Assembly (NCBI RefSeq): GCF_019740355.2
Contig: NZ_CP091819.1
Span: 3,596,001-3,660,000 of the forward strand
Direction: 5' to 3'
Length of the DNA: 64,000 bases
Origin: Paracrocinitomix mangrovi
GTDB lineage: Bacteria > Bacteroidota > Bacteroidia > Flavobacteriales_D > Crocinitomicaceae
Shown: piece after piece, positions 45,168 through 52,295 of the stretch
Layout: each line of letters opens with the position of its first letter
Position numbering within the stretch: position 1 is the stretch's first letter
Program-made: the position numbers and the translations under genes
The notes under the pieces: model-generated
The model's database searches: none
Seen by the model: the letters and a program-made list of their open reading frames with translations, nothing else
Told to the model about the DNA's origin: nothing

Positions 45168-45715
45168 GAATTCTTTCTGTAATATGCTAATAGCACCAGA
45201 TCATAACTAAAATGACCTGCAATTGCATGGTAAATAGTTAGCTCTCTTGCGGCCCAACCCAGGAACATGATGAAAGCAGTTAGCAAAATGGCAAATGCAT
45301 TTACTTTTGGTTCTTTATAAGAGAAGTATCCATGGATAGCAACAAAAAAGATGGCTGTTATAATGATGCCTAAAAGTGGTTGTATGGCTCCTCTAAAAAA
45401 TATCTCTTCACCAACTCCGGCACAAATGGAAAGAAAAATAACATGAAAACGGTTGATTTTTAAGTTGCTTAGGAGGTCTCTGTATTTGCTCAATGAGTCA
45501 TCAAAGAAGGGAAGTTCAGTTAGCCAAATCACAATGAGCCCAAAAATAATTCCTGCTGATAAAAATGAAGGAATGGAATAGAGTTGAGGTAATTCCACAA
45601 CAAACACAGATTCAAAACTGATGCCTTGAAAATACATGATCGGCCAAGCCAAAAGTGGAAAAACTATGAGCGTGGCCAAACCTAAAATCCAAAGAGAATT
45701 GAACTTACTTCTCAT
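45164..45715 (-). CDS. CPBP family intramembrane metalloprotease
   Basis: 183 residues, about five helices. The motifs are VGEEIFFRGAIQPL (EExxxR, about residues 102-115), a histidine in FVAIHGYFSY, and a second in HAIAGHFSYDL. These are the metal-binding residues of the CAAX-prenyl protease/bacteriocin-processing (CPBP) family. Role unknown here; such proteins cleave membrane peptides. Confidence 0.88.
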   Translation of the reverse strand: MRSKFNSLWILGLATLIVFPLLAWPIMYFQGISFESVFVVELPQLYSIPSFLSAGIIFGLIVIWLTELPFFDDSLSKYRDLLSNLKINRFHVIFLSICAGVGEEIFFRGAIQPLLGIIITAIFFVAIHGYFSYKEPKVNAFAILLTAFIMFLGWAARELTIYHAIAGHFSYDLVLLAYYRKNS

Positions 45716-45796
45716 ATCACAAAGTAACGAATAATCAAGCTGAACGGTCGGTAAATAAATGGAAATTATAATGCCTGCCTAAATAATTTAAAATCC

Positions 45797-45813
45797 ATTA
45801 TTGATTCAATAAT
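45797..45813. promoter_or_regulatory. 17-bp perfect palindrome before vanW
   Basis: ATTATTGA-T-TCAATAAT, a perfect inverted repeat around one base, three bases before the ATG at 45817. Probable regulator site; if 45838 is the true start, it would be in the 5' leader. Confidence 0.45.
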
Positions 45814-45816
45814 TTA

Positions 45817-46656
45817 ATGCTTACAAGCTTACGAATTATGAAAAATAGTGTAGATAAACCCATCCATAGATCAAAACTTAGAAGAAGCATTGGCAAAGAA
45901 TATTTCTGTATCAAACAGAAAGTTCGTTGGTGGACAGGTCAGGAAGTATATGCAAGGGAGATAGACCTGTCCCCATTGCCCAATGAAGTGGTAAATCACT
46001 CCACTTTGTTATTGCGAAAATTAAAGGATGTGGACATGTATCTGCAACACAATAAAATTGTTAATCTCAGATTAGCGGCATCAAAAATTAACGGAATCAT
46101 CATTGAACCCGGTCAAACATTTTCTTTTTGGAAGACCGTTGGCAGGCCAACTAAAAGAAAAGGATACGTTGATGGATTGACCTTAAGTGATGGTAAAATT
46201 GGAAGAGGTGTAGGAGGTGGCTTATGCCAAATGGGAAATTTGATTTATTGGATGAGTTTGCACACTCCTTTAACAGTGCAAGAAAGATGGAGACACGGCT
46301 ATGATGTTTTTCCGGATGTTAACAGAAAGCTTCCTTTTGGATCCGGCGCAACGCTTTCATACAATTATGTGGATTTACAACTAAAAAATGAAACACAAGT
46401 TCCATTTCAGATTAATTTAAAAATAAGCAAGACACATCTGCAGGGAAATATTTCTTCTGGTTTTCCAATTGTCAATGAGTATGAGGTTTTTGAACGCAAC
46501 CATAAATTTGAATTGCAATGGTGGGGTGGTTATACGCGACACAATCAGATATGGAGACGTATTAAAAATAAGGTAACCACCGAAACTACAGAAGAGTTGG
46601 TGACCGAGAATCACGCAATTATGATGTATAATCCTTTGATTGGACAGAATACTTGA
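45817..46656 (+). CDS. VanW family protein
   Basis: 279 residues from ATG 45817; ATG at 45838 (MKNSVDKP) is an alternative start. No signal peptide. The VanW motif region is clear: NLRLAASKINGIIIEPGQTF, then GRPTKRKGYVDGL, GRGVGGGLCQMGNLIY with the conserved cysteine, and PFGSGATLSYNYVDL. VanW genes occur with vancomycin resistance but are also widespread without it, and their activity is unknown. There is no vanXYZ-type gene beside it, so no resistance role is implied. A structured region follows at 46711-46801. Confidence 0.9.
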   Translation: MLTSLRIMKNSVDKPIHRSKLRRSIGKEYFCIKQKVRWWTGQEVYAREIDLSPLPNEVVNHSTLLLRKLKDVDMYLQHNKIVNLRLAASKINGIIIEPGQTFSFWKTVGRPTKRKGYVDGLTLSDGKIGRGVGGGLCQMGNLIYWMSLHTPLTVQERWRHGYDVFPDVNRKLPFGSGATLSYNYVDLQLKNETQVPFQINLKISKTHLQGNISSGFPIVNEYEVFERNHKFELQWWGGYTRHNQIWRRIKNKVTTETTEELVTENHAIMMYNPLIGQNT

Positions 46657-46710
46657 CCCGTATAATATTCTATAATTCAGGTAGATTAGACTTTATTAAA
46701 GAAATGTAAA

Positions 46711-46801
46711 AGCAGTAGTTTGGTGCCACAATCGTTGTGCTGCAACCAATTTCACCCTATAAAAGCTGCTTAACCCGGGATTTCAATCAATGAAGTCCCG
46801 G
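46711..46801 (+). other. Structured intergenic region (possible small RNA)
   Basis: Stem 1: AGCAG (46711-46715) with CTGCT (46766-46770). Inside it, TTGGT (46720-46724) with ACCAA (46745-46749), and CACAA/TTGTG (46727-46731/46735-46739) around a TCG loop, with GC/GC pairs in between. A separate hairpin CCGGGATTTCA / TGAAGTCCCGG (46775-46801) follows. It is before the mscS promoter at 46820, so it is either the 3' end of the vanW transcript or an independent RNA. No T-run follows. Confidence 0.45.
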
Positions 46802-46819
46802 TAAGAGTAGAATTCTTTT

Positions 46820-46827
46820 TAATTTTG
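46820..46827 (+). promoter_or_regulatory. -7 element (TAATTTTG) of mscS no. 3
   Basis: Perfect TAnnTTTG 20 bases before the ATG at 46848. No clear -33. Confidence 0.45.
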
Positions 46828-46847
46828 AAGGTCTAAATTAAGCACCT

Positions 46848-48161
46848 ATGATTCAAGAAGACCTGTTAGATTCTAGCGATATTCCAAAAAACAAACTAGA
46901 CATTGATAGTGCCGAGATTTTGCATTGGTGTAATGAAACCTTGAGAGACTGGGGTTTGTCAGGTGATTCGCTTATTTATACCCGTACAATACTTTTGGTG
47001 ATTATAACTGTCGGAGTAAGTTTTCTTTTGTGGTGGCTGACAAGAAATATTTTATTGTCTATCATTCACAGGTTTGCTGAAAAGACAAAGACAAAGTGGG
47101 ATGATGAATTAGTAAACAATAAGTTCTTTTCTGCATTGGCGCACTTAGTGCCATTGTTATTTATGGATTACTTTATCCGTATTGTATTTCACTCTTTTCC
47201 AAGAATAGCCACATTTGGCGTAAAACTCACAGATTTAGCCATCATTATTGTGATCAATATTGTGATCATTCGCTTTTTGAATACTACCAAAGATGTGTTG
47301 AGTCAAAAAGAATCTTTGAAAGATAAGCCACTAGAATCTTTTTCGCAGTTAGGTAAGATTATCGTGACCATTTTGTTGGTTTTTATCATGATTTCAGTGG
47401 CTTTTAATGTAGATCTATTAGTCATTTTAACTTCAATGGGAGCCATGACAGCAGTGATTTTGTTGGTTTTCAAAGACACTATTTTAGGATTTGTAGGGAG
47501 TATACAATTGGCAGCTAATGATATGGTGCGTATTGGTGATTGGGTAACTATGGAAAAATATGGTGCAGATGGAGATGTAATGGAAATTACCCTTAATACA
47601 GTAAAGGTCAAAAACTTTGATTTGACTATTACTACCATACCAACGTATTCTTTTATCTCTGATTCTTTTAAAAACTGGCGAGGGATGCAAGAGTCAGGTG
47701 GAAGAAGGGTAGTGAGATCTTTGAATATTCAATTAAGTTCAATTAAGTTCTGTACACCTGAACTATTAGATAAACTAGGTGAGATTGAATTGATCAAAGA
47801 TTATGTAGAGAAAAAAGAACAAGAAATTGAACAATTCAATGCCAATAACAAGGTGAATAAAAAGGTGTTGTTAAATGGCAGGAACCAGACAAATATTGGG
47901 ATTTTCAGATACTATGTTACGCAGTACTTAAAGAATAATCCTGAAATCAATCAGAACATGACTTTGATGGTGCGTCAATTACAACCTACTGAGCAAGGAG
48001 TGGCTTTGCAAGTTTATTGTTTTACCAAAACTAAAGTTTGGGATGAATACGAGCAGGTAATTAGTCACATTTTTGATCACCTAATGGCCTCTGTCAAATA
48101 TTTTGATCTGAGAATATTTGAGAATCCTTCAGGAGAAGATTTTAAGAGAATTGCGAACTAG
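46848..48161 (+). CDS. MscS-family channel, no. 3 of 3 (YbdG/long type)
   Basis: 437 residues. After a 50-residue soluble start come about five helices. The pore segment is less conserved (VILTSMGAMTAVILLVFKDT), but the following LGFVGSIQLAANDMVRIGDW is typical of MscS, as is FKNWRGMQESGGRRV, a segment shared by YbdG-like proteins. A large C-terminal domain (about 300-437) completes it. YbdG-type channels respond weakly to osmotic shock. The gene's stop overlaps the stop of the convergent gene (CTAG, 48158-48161). Confidence 0.88.
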   Translation: MIQEDLLDSSDIPKNKLDIDSAEILHWCNETLRDWGLSGDSLIYTRTILLVIITVGVSFLLWWLTRNILLSIIHRFAEKTKTKWDDELVNNKFFSALAHLVPLLFMDYFIRIVFHSFPRIATFGVKLTDLAIIIVINIVIIRFLNTTKDVLSQKESLKDKPLESFSQLGKIIVTILLVFIMISVAFNVDLLVILTSMGAMTAVILLVFKDTILGFVGSIQLAANDMVRIGDWVTMEKYGADGDVMEITLNTVKVKNFDLTITTIPTYSFISDSFKNWRGMQESGGRRVVRSLNIQLSSIKFCTPELLDKLGEIELIKDYVEKKEQEIEQFNANNKVNKKVLLNGRNQTNIGIFRYYVTQYLKNNPEINQNMTLMVRQLQPTEQGVALQVYCFTKTKVWDEYEQVISHIFDHLMASVKYFDLRIFENPSGEDFKRIAN

Positions 48162-48595
48162 TCCAAATCAGTGTCCAAAAGATCTTCTTTATCCTGAGAA
48201 CTATTAAATGGTTTAAATGAAACGGCAATTGCTGCAATTTCTAAAGGAATACATAAAAGACTAATAAAAACTCCAAATTTCAATTTGGCAACGGTTAAAA
48301 AAATTCCTAGTAAAAAGATGCCGGTAGCAGAGAAATGAAGAATTTTTGCCGTTTTATTGCTAATAATAGGGTTTGGCATATCTCCTCCCGCTTTCTTTGC
48401 TTGGTTTCGAATGTAGGTTACCAATAAAATTAGTCCAATGATGAAATAAAGGTGAATTCCTTTTGTGAGGTTTCTGGTGTCACCAATATTTAAAAATCTT
48501 GCTAATAGATAGATGTAAAAAAGAACATTTAATAGATTGGTAACGAAATAAAGCTTAAGTGCTTTTTGTTCATCTTTTGGGTTTTCATTTTCCAT
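48158..48595 (-). CDS. Four-helix membrane protein, unknown function
   Basis: 145 residues. An acidic/Lys-rich N-terminus (MENENPKDEQKALKLYF), four hydrophobic helices of about 20 residues and a hydrophilic acidic C-terminus (SSQDKEDLLDTDLD). I recognise no family. It lies two bases after the MORN lipoprotein gene and is probably co-transcribed with it. Confidence 0.65.
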   Translation of the reverse strand: MENENPKDEQKALKLYFVTNLLNVLFYIYLLARFLNIGDTRNLTKGIHLYFIIGLILLVTYIRNQAKKAGGDMPNPIISNKTAKILHFSATGIFLLGIFLTVAKLKFGVFISLLCIPLEIAAIAVSFKPFNSSQDKEDLLDTDLD

Positions 48596-48597
48596 AT

Positions 48598-49041
48598 CTA
48601 ATCGTCCAGCGTTAATTCAGGATGAGCTTCTAACACGTCCGTTTGCTGACCGCGTTTGTATAATGCATGAAATTTAACTTTACCTGATTTGGTATAAATG
48701 ATGCGTTCTCCTACCTGGAAATTCATATCAAACTCCTGATCTTCATGAATCTGTCCGTTTTCGTGATAAGAAATCATTTTACCATGGACTTTACCATCAA
48801 CAAAATTTTTATCCAACTTGACAGATCCATCCGCATAATATTCCTGGCAATTGCCTGTATAACCAACTCTTCTTTCAAATCTGTAAAAGTGATTATAAGG
48901 TTCGTCAAAAGTTAATTCATGACAATCACAATGCGTTGAGTCAATATCAGAAGTTTGATTTTCAGAATCATTGTTAGGTTCTTCTCCTTTACAACTCCAA
49001 ATTACAACTGGTAAAATCAGTAAAAAGCTCCATTTAGTCAT
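48598..49041 (-). CDS. Lipoprotein with MORN-type (YwqK-like) repeats
   Basis: 147 residues from ATG 49041 (the frame starts at a TTG at 49053). A lipobox VVIWSCKGE gives a lipoprotein. Then come an acidic linker and a cysteine pair (HCDCHEL), and MORN-like repeats: YYADGSVKLDKNFVDGKVHGK and YHENGQIHEDQEFDMN in part. Such repeats occur in proteins annotated as YwqK-type antitoxins, but no toxin gene is next to it. First gene of a two-gene operon with the membrane protein at 48158. Confidence 0.78.
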   Translation of the reverse strand: MTKWSFLLILPVVIWSCKGEEPNNDSENQTSDIDSTHCDCHELTFDEPYNHFYRFERRVGYTGNCQEYYADGSVKLDKNFVDGKVHGKMISYHENGQIHEDQEFDMNFQVGERIIYTKSGKVKFHALYKRGQQTDVLEAHPELTLDD

Positions 49042-49176
49042 GATGCGAAACAAATAATAAATGTTTGAACTGCAAAGTTATTAAGAATTGAAAAAGAGAA
49101 TAATTATATCAGTGAAAGTTCTTGAAGGCTGATTTAGCAGTGTTTACAAAATAGATGAAATATTTGTGAGTTAAAA

Positions 49177-49208
49177 TTTGTTCAGATGTAGAACTCTCAC
49201 TATATTTG
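49177..49208 (+). promoter_or_regulatory. Promoter of the initiator tRNA gene
   Basis: -33 TTTG at 49177-49180 and -7 TATATTTG at 49201-49208, 20 bases apart. It is the best two-box match to the Bacteroidota vegetative promoter in the window. The tRNA starts 39 bases after the -7 box. Confidence 0.75.
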
Positions 49209-49246
49209 TCCCCCCAAACGAGGAGATAATTATTATAAAGATATAT

Positions 49247-49319
49247 TGCGGGGTGGAGCAGTTGGTAGCTCGTCGGGCTCATAACCCGAAGGCCGTTGGT
49301 TCGAGTCCAGCCCCCGCTA
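49247..49319 (+). tRNA. Initiator tRNA-fMet (CAT anticodon)
   Basis: 73 bases fold as a full cloverleaf: acceptor TGCGGGG/CCCCGCT, D-arm GAGC/GCTC, anticodon stem TCGGG/CCCGA around CTCATAA, and T-arm GTTGG/CCAGC with TTCGAGT. Two features mark the initiator: the mismatched first pair of the acceptor (T1 with T72) and three G-C pairs at the base of the anticodon stem. CCA is not encoded. A promoter lies at 49177-49208 and a terminator at 49325. The 3' end is duplicated at 49489-49511. Confidence 0.95.
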
Positions 49320-49511
49320 CTAAGAAAACCTCAGTGCATTGCGCTGAGGTTTTTTTGTTTTATCTAAGACGATTCAAGCTTGCTTGAATGAGGATTGGAT
49401 GAAATAAAAAAAACTGAACTAAGTGAAGGTTTTCTTAGTTAATCCCAACCTTAAGGTCCACTGCCCGAACGCAGTGAGTGGCAGTGAATCCAGCCCCCGC
49501 TACTAAGAAAA
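49306..49511 (+). repeat. 23-bp direct repeat of the tRNA 3' end, flanking 160 bases of stem-loops
   Basis: TCCAGCCCCCGCTACTAAG plus AAAA is identical at 49306-49328 (inside the tRNA and beyond) and at 49489-49511. The 160 bases between hold the tRNA terminator and three more inverted repeats: ATTCAAGC/GCTTGAAT at 49372-49389, AACTAAG/CTTAGTT at 49417-49440, and CACTGC/GCAGTG at 49459-49476. A tRNA 3' end duplicated this way is the usual footprint of site-specific integration. Confidence 0.8.
49325..49357 (+). terminator. Terminator of the tRNA gene
   Basis: AAAACCTCAG / CTGAGGTTTT, nine-base loop, T-run. It ends tRNA-fMet transcription. Confidence 0.9.
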
Positions 49512-49535
49512 GTCTAGACGAAAGTCCAAGCTTTT
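49508..49535 (+). terminator. Degenerate GAAA-loop hairpin after the second tRNA fragment
   Basis: AAAAGTCTAGAC-GAAA-GTCCAAGCTTTT; two mismatches in the stem. The sequence is closely related to the intact GAAA-loop terminator at 54075-54102, 4.6 kb away. The interval 49536-49590 after it is AT-rich without a gene. Confidence 0.5.
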
Positions 49536-49620
49536 TTGTTTTTCAGCAGACATTTTTTTTAATTTACTCTGTGAAAAAGTGTCAAGATATTTTAGGGTTG
49601 AAAAAAAATAAAATCTTTTT

Positions 49621-49650
49621 CCAACCCTAAGTATTATTAATTCGACTTTA
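49621..49650 (+). promoter_or_regulatory. ECF-type promoter copy 1 (CCAACCC-N15-CGACTTTA)
   Basis: CCAACCC at 49621-49627, 15 bases, CGACTTTA at 49643-49650, directly before the ATG at 49653. The same arrangement with the same spacing occurs at 52248 and 52549. The -35 part lies in an inverted repeat (TTAGGGTTG at 49592-49600 with CAACCCTAA at 49622-49630). Strong candidate for the promoter read by the sigma factor at 50357. Confidence 0.8.
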
Positions 49651-49652
49651 TA

Positions 49653-50357
49653 ATGATGAATATTCTATTCAAGAGATATTGGCCAATTTTAGTGCTGACA
49701 ATTTTCGTCGGTTTAACTTCTTGTAAAAAGAGTGAATTAAAGAAACCTGCAGATGTTTCTGTGCAAATGGATATTAATCGTCAGCCTAGTACCCAAGGCC
49801 ATCTAGAGTTTAATTCGGGTTACATACGAATAACCGATTTTAGAGTAGAAGGAACAAGACAAGAAGGTGCTCCTGTTGAAATGAACAAAGATTTTTCTCA
49901 AGGATTATTAATAACCTTTAGTCCTACAATTATGGTTTCTGAGTTAAATCTGGATATTCCTCAAGGAAATTATACAGATTTGGACATTTCATTTGACACT
50001 TTTGATGATTTGGGCCAACCAACTATTCAGGTAGAAGGTACTTATACTAATCAATCCAGTCAAACATTTCCGGTAATCTTTGAATTTGAATCAAGTGAAA
50101 CATTTAGTATTAATGGGGAATCAGAAACGGGAGAACCAATAATAGTTTTAGACAAAAATATTCCTTCCAATACTTTTATTCAATTTGATCCACAATATTG
50201 GTTTGATATTGTGACCATAAATATGTGGGATAATGCAGTTATGGTTGATGTTCAAGGTACAATGACCATTTTAATAAATGAGAGTGTAAATGACGCGATT
50301 TATGACCTAATTGCGGATCGAATAGATGATGCTACTGAGGCAACATTTGGAAATTAA
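49653..50357 (+). CDS. Lipoprotein, first gene of the sigma-factor operon
   Basis: 234 residues. A signal peptide with lipobox (LTIFVGLTSCKKSE) gives a lipoprotein. The mature part is all-beta in character: HLEFNSGYIRITDFRVEGTRQEG, then several strand-like segments and VTINMWDNAVMVDVQGTM. It shows general similarity to DUF4382/lipocalin-like secreted proteins, but I cannot name the family. Its stop overlaps the sigma start (TAATGG, shared A at 50357). A likely role is to sense or modulate the signal, but that is inference. The ATG lies three bases after the -10-like part of the promoter, so the mRNA may be leaderless. Confidence 0.8.
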   Translation: MMNILFKRYWPILVLTIFVGLTSCKKSELKKPADVSVQMDINRQPSTQGHLEFNSGYIRITDFRVEGTRQEGAPVEMNKDFSQGLLITFSPTIMVSELNLDIPQGNYTDLDISFDTFDDLGQPTIQVEGTYTNQSSQTFPVIFEFESSETFSINGESETGEPIIVLDKNIPSNTFIQFDPQYWFDIVTINMWDNAVMVDVQGTMTILINESVNDAIYDLIADRIDDATEATFGN

Positions 50358-50917
50358 TGGACAATAATTTTGAAAACATAGAATTTCTTGATGATAGATT
50401 TCTAGTACAGAAATGTATTGAAGATGATAGAAGATATCAGGAAGCACTTTATAGAAAGTTTGCTAAGAAGATGTTTCAAGTTTGTAAACGTTATGCAAGA
50501 GATAATGATGAAGCTATGGATTTTTTACAAGAAGGATTCATAGAGGTTTTTAAAAAACTTGAAAATTATCGATTTGAAGGATCATTAGAAGGTTGGGTTA
50601 GAAAAGTAATTGTGTTCAGAACCATTGATGTTTTAAGAAAAGAAAAAAGATATCAAGAAATAATAGGAGAACTTGATGCTGAATTGCATGTAGAGGCTGA
50701 AGAGTTTGAATTATTGAGTGGTCAAACTACTGCTGAAAGATTAAGGGAATTGGTTAATCAATTACCTGGTAAAGCAGGATTAGTTTTAAAACTGTTTGTA
50801 ATTGAAGGATTAACGCATCCTGAAATAGCTGAGCATTTAGAAATATCCATAGGAACATCAAAATCACAATTAAATAGGGCCAGAACCCTTATTAAAGCAT
50901 CATTAAAAAGTGAGTGA
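50357..50917 (+). CDS. ECF-type RNA polymerase sigma factor
   Basis: 186 residues. Region 2 is ALYRKFAKKMFQVCKRYA followed by AMDFLQEGFIEVFKKLENY and LEGWVRKVIVFRTIDVLRKE. Region 4 is LVNQLPGKAGLVLKLFVIEG, then HPEIAEHLEISIGTSKSQLN (helix-turn-helix). No region 1.1 or 3 is present, so it is ECF. It is sandwiched in an operon between a lipoprotein gene (one-base overlap) and the gene for a membrane-anchored partner (eight-base overlap). Three CCAACCC-N15-CGRCTT promoters in the module imply autoregulation. Confidence 0.92.
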   Translation: MDNNFENIEFLDDRFLVQKCIEDDRRYQEALYRKFAKKMFQVCKRYARDNDEAMDFLQEGFIEVFKKLENYRFEGSLEGWVRKVIVFRTIDVLRKEKRYQEIIGELDAELHVEAEEFELLSGQTTAERLRELVNQLPGKAGLVLKLFVIEGLTHPEIAEHLEISIGTSKSQLNRARTLIKASLKSE

Positions 50918-52238
50918 TAAATCTGGAAATATTGATGACCTAATTAGAAATGGGTTTGATTCTTCTGATGAAGGATTTGATTTTGATTCATGGAGTAGCA
51001 TGGAGAAGAAATTAAATGCTAATGTGGATATTGATACACAAATTGTTGAAGCGTTCAATCAATTTTCGGATGATTTACCTACTTCTGTATGGCCCGAAAT
51101 TCAGGAAGAACTTGATATTAATACAGTTTGGAAACGAATTGCGAAAAAACTAGAGAAAAAGAAAAGACGTGCGATCATATGGTGGAATATTGCTGGAATT
51201 ATTTTACTACTGGTATTTGCAGGATATCTTTTTAAAGATGAATTTATCTCTGTCAATCAAAGTGAAGATTCTGTTGAATTAAAAGAAAATATAAGCGAGG
51301 TTGATTCGGGTGATATTACTAGTAAAGAAGGCTCAGAAATTGTTGATAATATCAGCTCTAAGGAAAGAGAATTGCAGAATCCTGAAAGTTTTTCGAGCAA
51401 TTCAACCATGTCATTAGTTGATAGACAAGAGGGTTTTGTAGTGAGATCAACAAATGTATCTCTTGATAAAGATATTCGGGATGATAATAATAATACCACA
51501 AGTTTTCAAAAAGAGAATTCATTTATTGAATTATTGGAGCGAACTTCGGTTGAACCAGTAGTGCAGTTAGGATATGAGCAAGGTATGCCAAATATTGAAT
51601 TGCCTGTACCGGGAAAAAATAAAAATTTACACCCAAGAAAATGGATAGTTGGTGGTTTTGGTGCTGTTGATAATGGACTTATTTCAGATGCAACTACCAG
51701 GTCTGCTTTCTCAGCCAATTCAATAAACTCAAATAATTTTACGCTTTCCACAAACTATGGATTGTACGGACAGTTCTATACTCAAAAGAACTATTTTGTG
51801 CAGGCTGAATTTTATTTGAACTCTAGAATTAAAAGATCAACTCAGGAGTATCAACATTTTCAATACTTAAATCATTCATTAAAACTTGATTACTGTCAAC
51901 TTTCATTGTCTTTTGGTAAATCCATTCCTCTAGGAAAAAGTAATCACATCTGGTTCAATCCCGACATAGGACTTTTCGGTGGATATTTAAAATACAGCAA
52001 TGAGTATGTGGATGATGTACTAATTTCAAACAATACTTCACATAAAAAATGGAATTACGGTGTACAAGTGGATTTAGGAATTCAACATGAGTTTAACAGA
52101 TTTGTTGTGGGGTATGGACTTCATTCAAATTTTGGTTTAGCAAACATCTTTCAGGGAACTGAAAAGCAATCAAGCTTCTTAAATGTGTCCCAAACTTTTT
52201 CAAATGGAGTTTATCTAAAGTTAGGTTTCAAAATTTAA
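50910..52238 (+). CDS. Probable anti-sigma protein fused to a beta-barrel-like C-terminal domain
   Basis: 442 residues from a GTG at 50910, overlapping the sigma gene by eight bases. Residues 1-90 are soluble and contain three short repeats, DSWSSMEKKL, SVWPEIQEEL and TVWKRIAKKL (W-x-x-[MI]-x-x-x-L). Then one membrane helix (IIWWNIAGIILLLVFAGYLF, about 92-112) and a Ser/Asn-rich linker. From about 245 on, alternating strands such as RKWIVGGFGAVDN, YGLYGQFYTQKNYFVQAEFYL and FSNGVYLKLGFKI resemble outer membrane beta-barrels. I infer a sigma-binding N-terminus in the cytoplasm and a barrel-like sensor outside. No classic zinc anti-sigma motif is present. Confidence 0.8.
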   Translation: MSDKSGNIDDLIRNGFDSSDEGFDFDSWSSMEKKLNANVDIDTQIVEAFNQFSDDLPTSVWPEIQEELDINTVWKRIAKKLEKKKRRAIIWWNIAGIILLLVFAGYLFKDEFISVNQSEDSVELKENISEVDSGDITSKEGSEIVDNISSKERELQNPESFSSNSTMSLVDRQEGFVVRSTNVSLDKDIRDDNNNTTSFQKENSFIELLERTSVEPVVQLGYEQGMPNIELPVPGKNKNLHPRKWIVGGFGAVDNGLISDATTRSAFSANSINSNNFTLSTNYGLYGQFYTQKNYFVQAEFYLNSRIKRSTQEYQHFQYLNHSLKLDYCQLSLSFGKSIPLGKSNHIWFNPDIGLFGGYLKYSNEYVDDVLISNNTSHKKWNYGVQVDLGIQHEFNRFVVGYGLHSNFGLANIFQGTEKQSSFLNVSQTFSNGVYLKLGFKI

Positions 52239-52247
52239 CACCTTTTT

Positions 52248-52277
52248 CCAACCCTTTACATTTTTCATTCGGCTTTA
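52248..52277 (+). promoter_or_regulatory. ECF-type promoter copy 2 (CCAACCC-N15-CGGCTTTA)
   Basis: CCAACCC at 52248-52254 and CGGCTTTA at 52270-52277, again 15 bases apart. It lies 10 bases after the anti-sigma stop and 18 bases before the ATG at 52296. Confidence 0.8.
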
Positions 52278-52295
52278 AGTGGAGAAAACTATTGT

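Noticed and set aside
45817-46656. Vancomycin resistance cluster around vanW
   Set aside because: No vanH, vanA, vanX, vanY or vanRS gene nearby; VanW alone does not indicate resistance.
46653-46676. E. coli-type promoter TTGACC...TATAAT
   Set aside because: Spacing is 12 bases, too short, and this phylum uses TTTG/TAnnTTTG promoters.
48598-49041. Toxin-antitoxin pair for the YwqK-like lipoprotein
   Set aside because: The partner gene encodes a four-helix membrane protein unlike any toxin, and the protein has a lipobox.
49178-49387. 69-codon frame across the initiator tRNA
   Set aside because: It covers the tRNA and its terminator; no coding signal.
49443-49450. Fourth CCAACCC promoter at 'cccaacct'
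   Set aside because: The sequence is CCCAACCTT, no CGRCTT follows at 15 bases, and no gene starts there.
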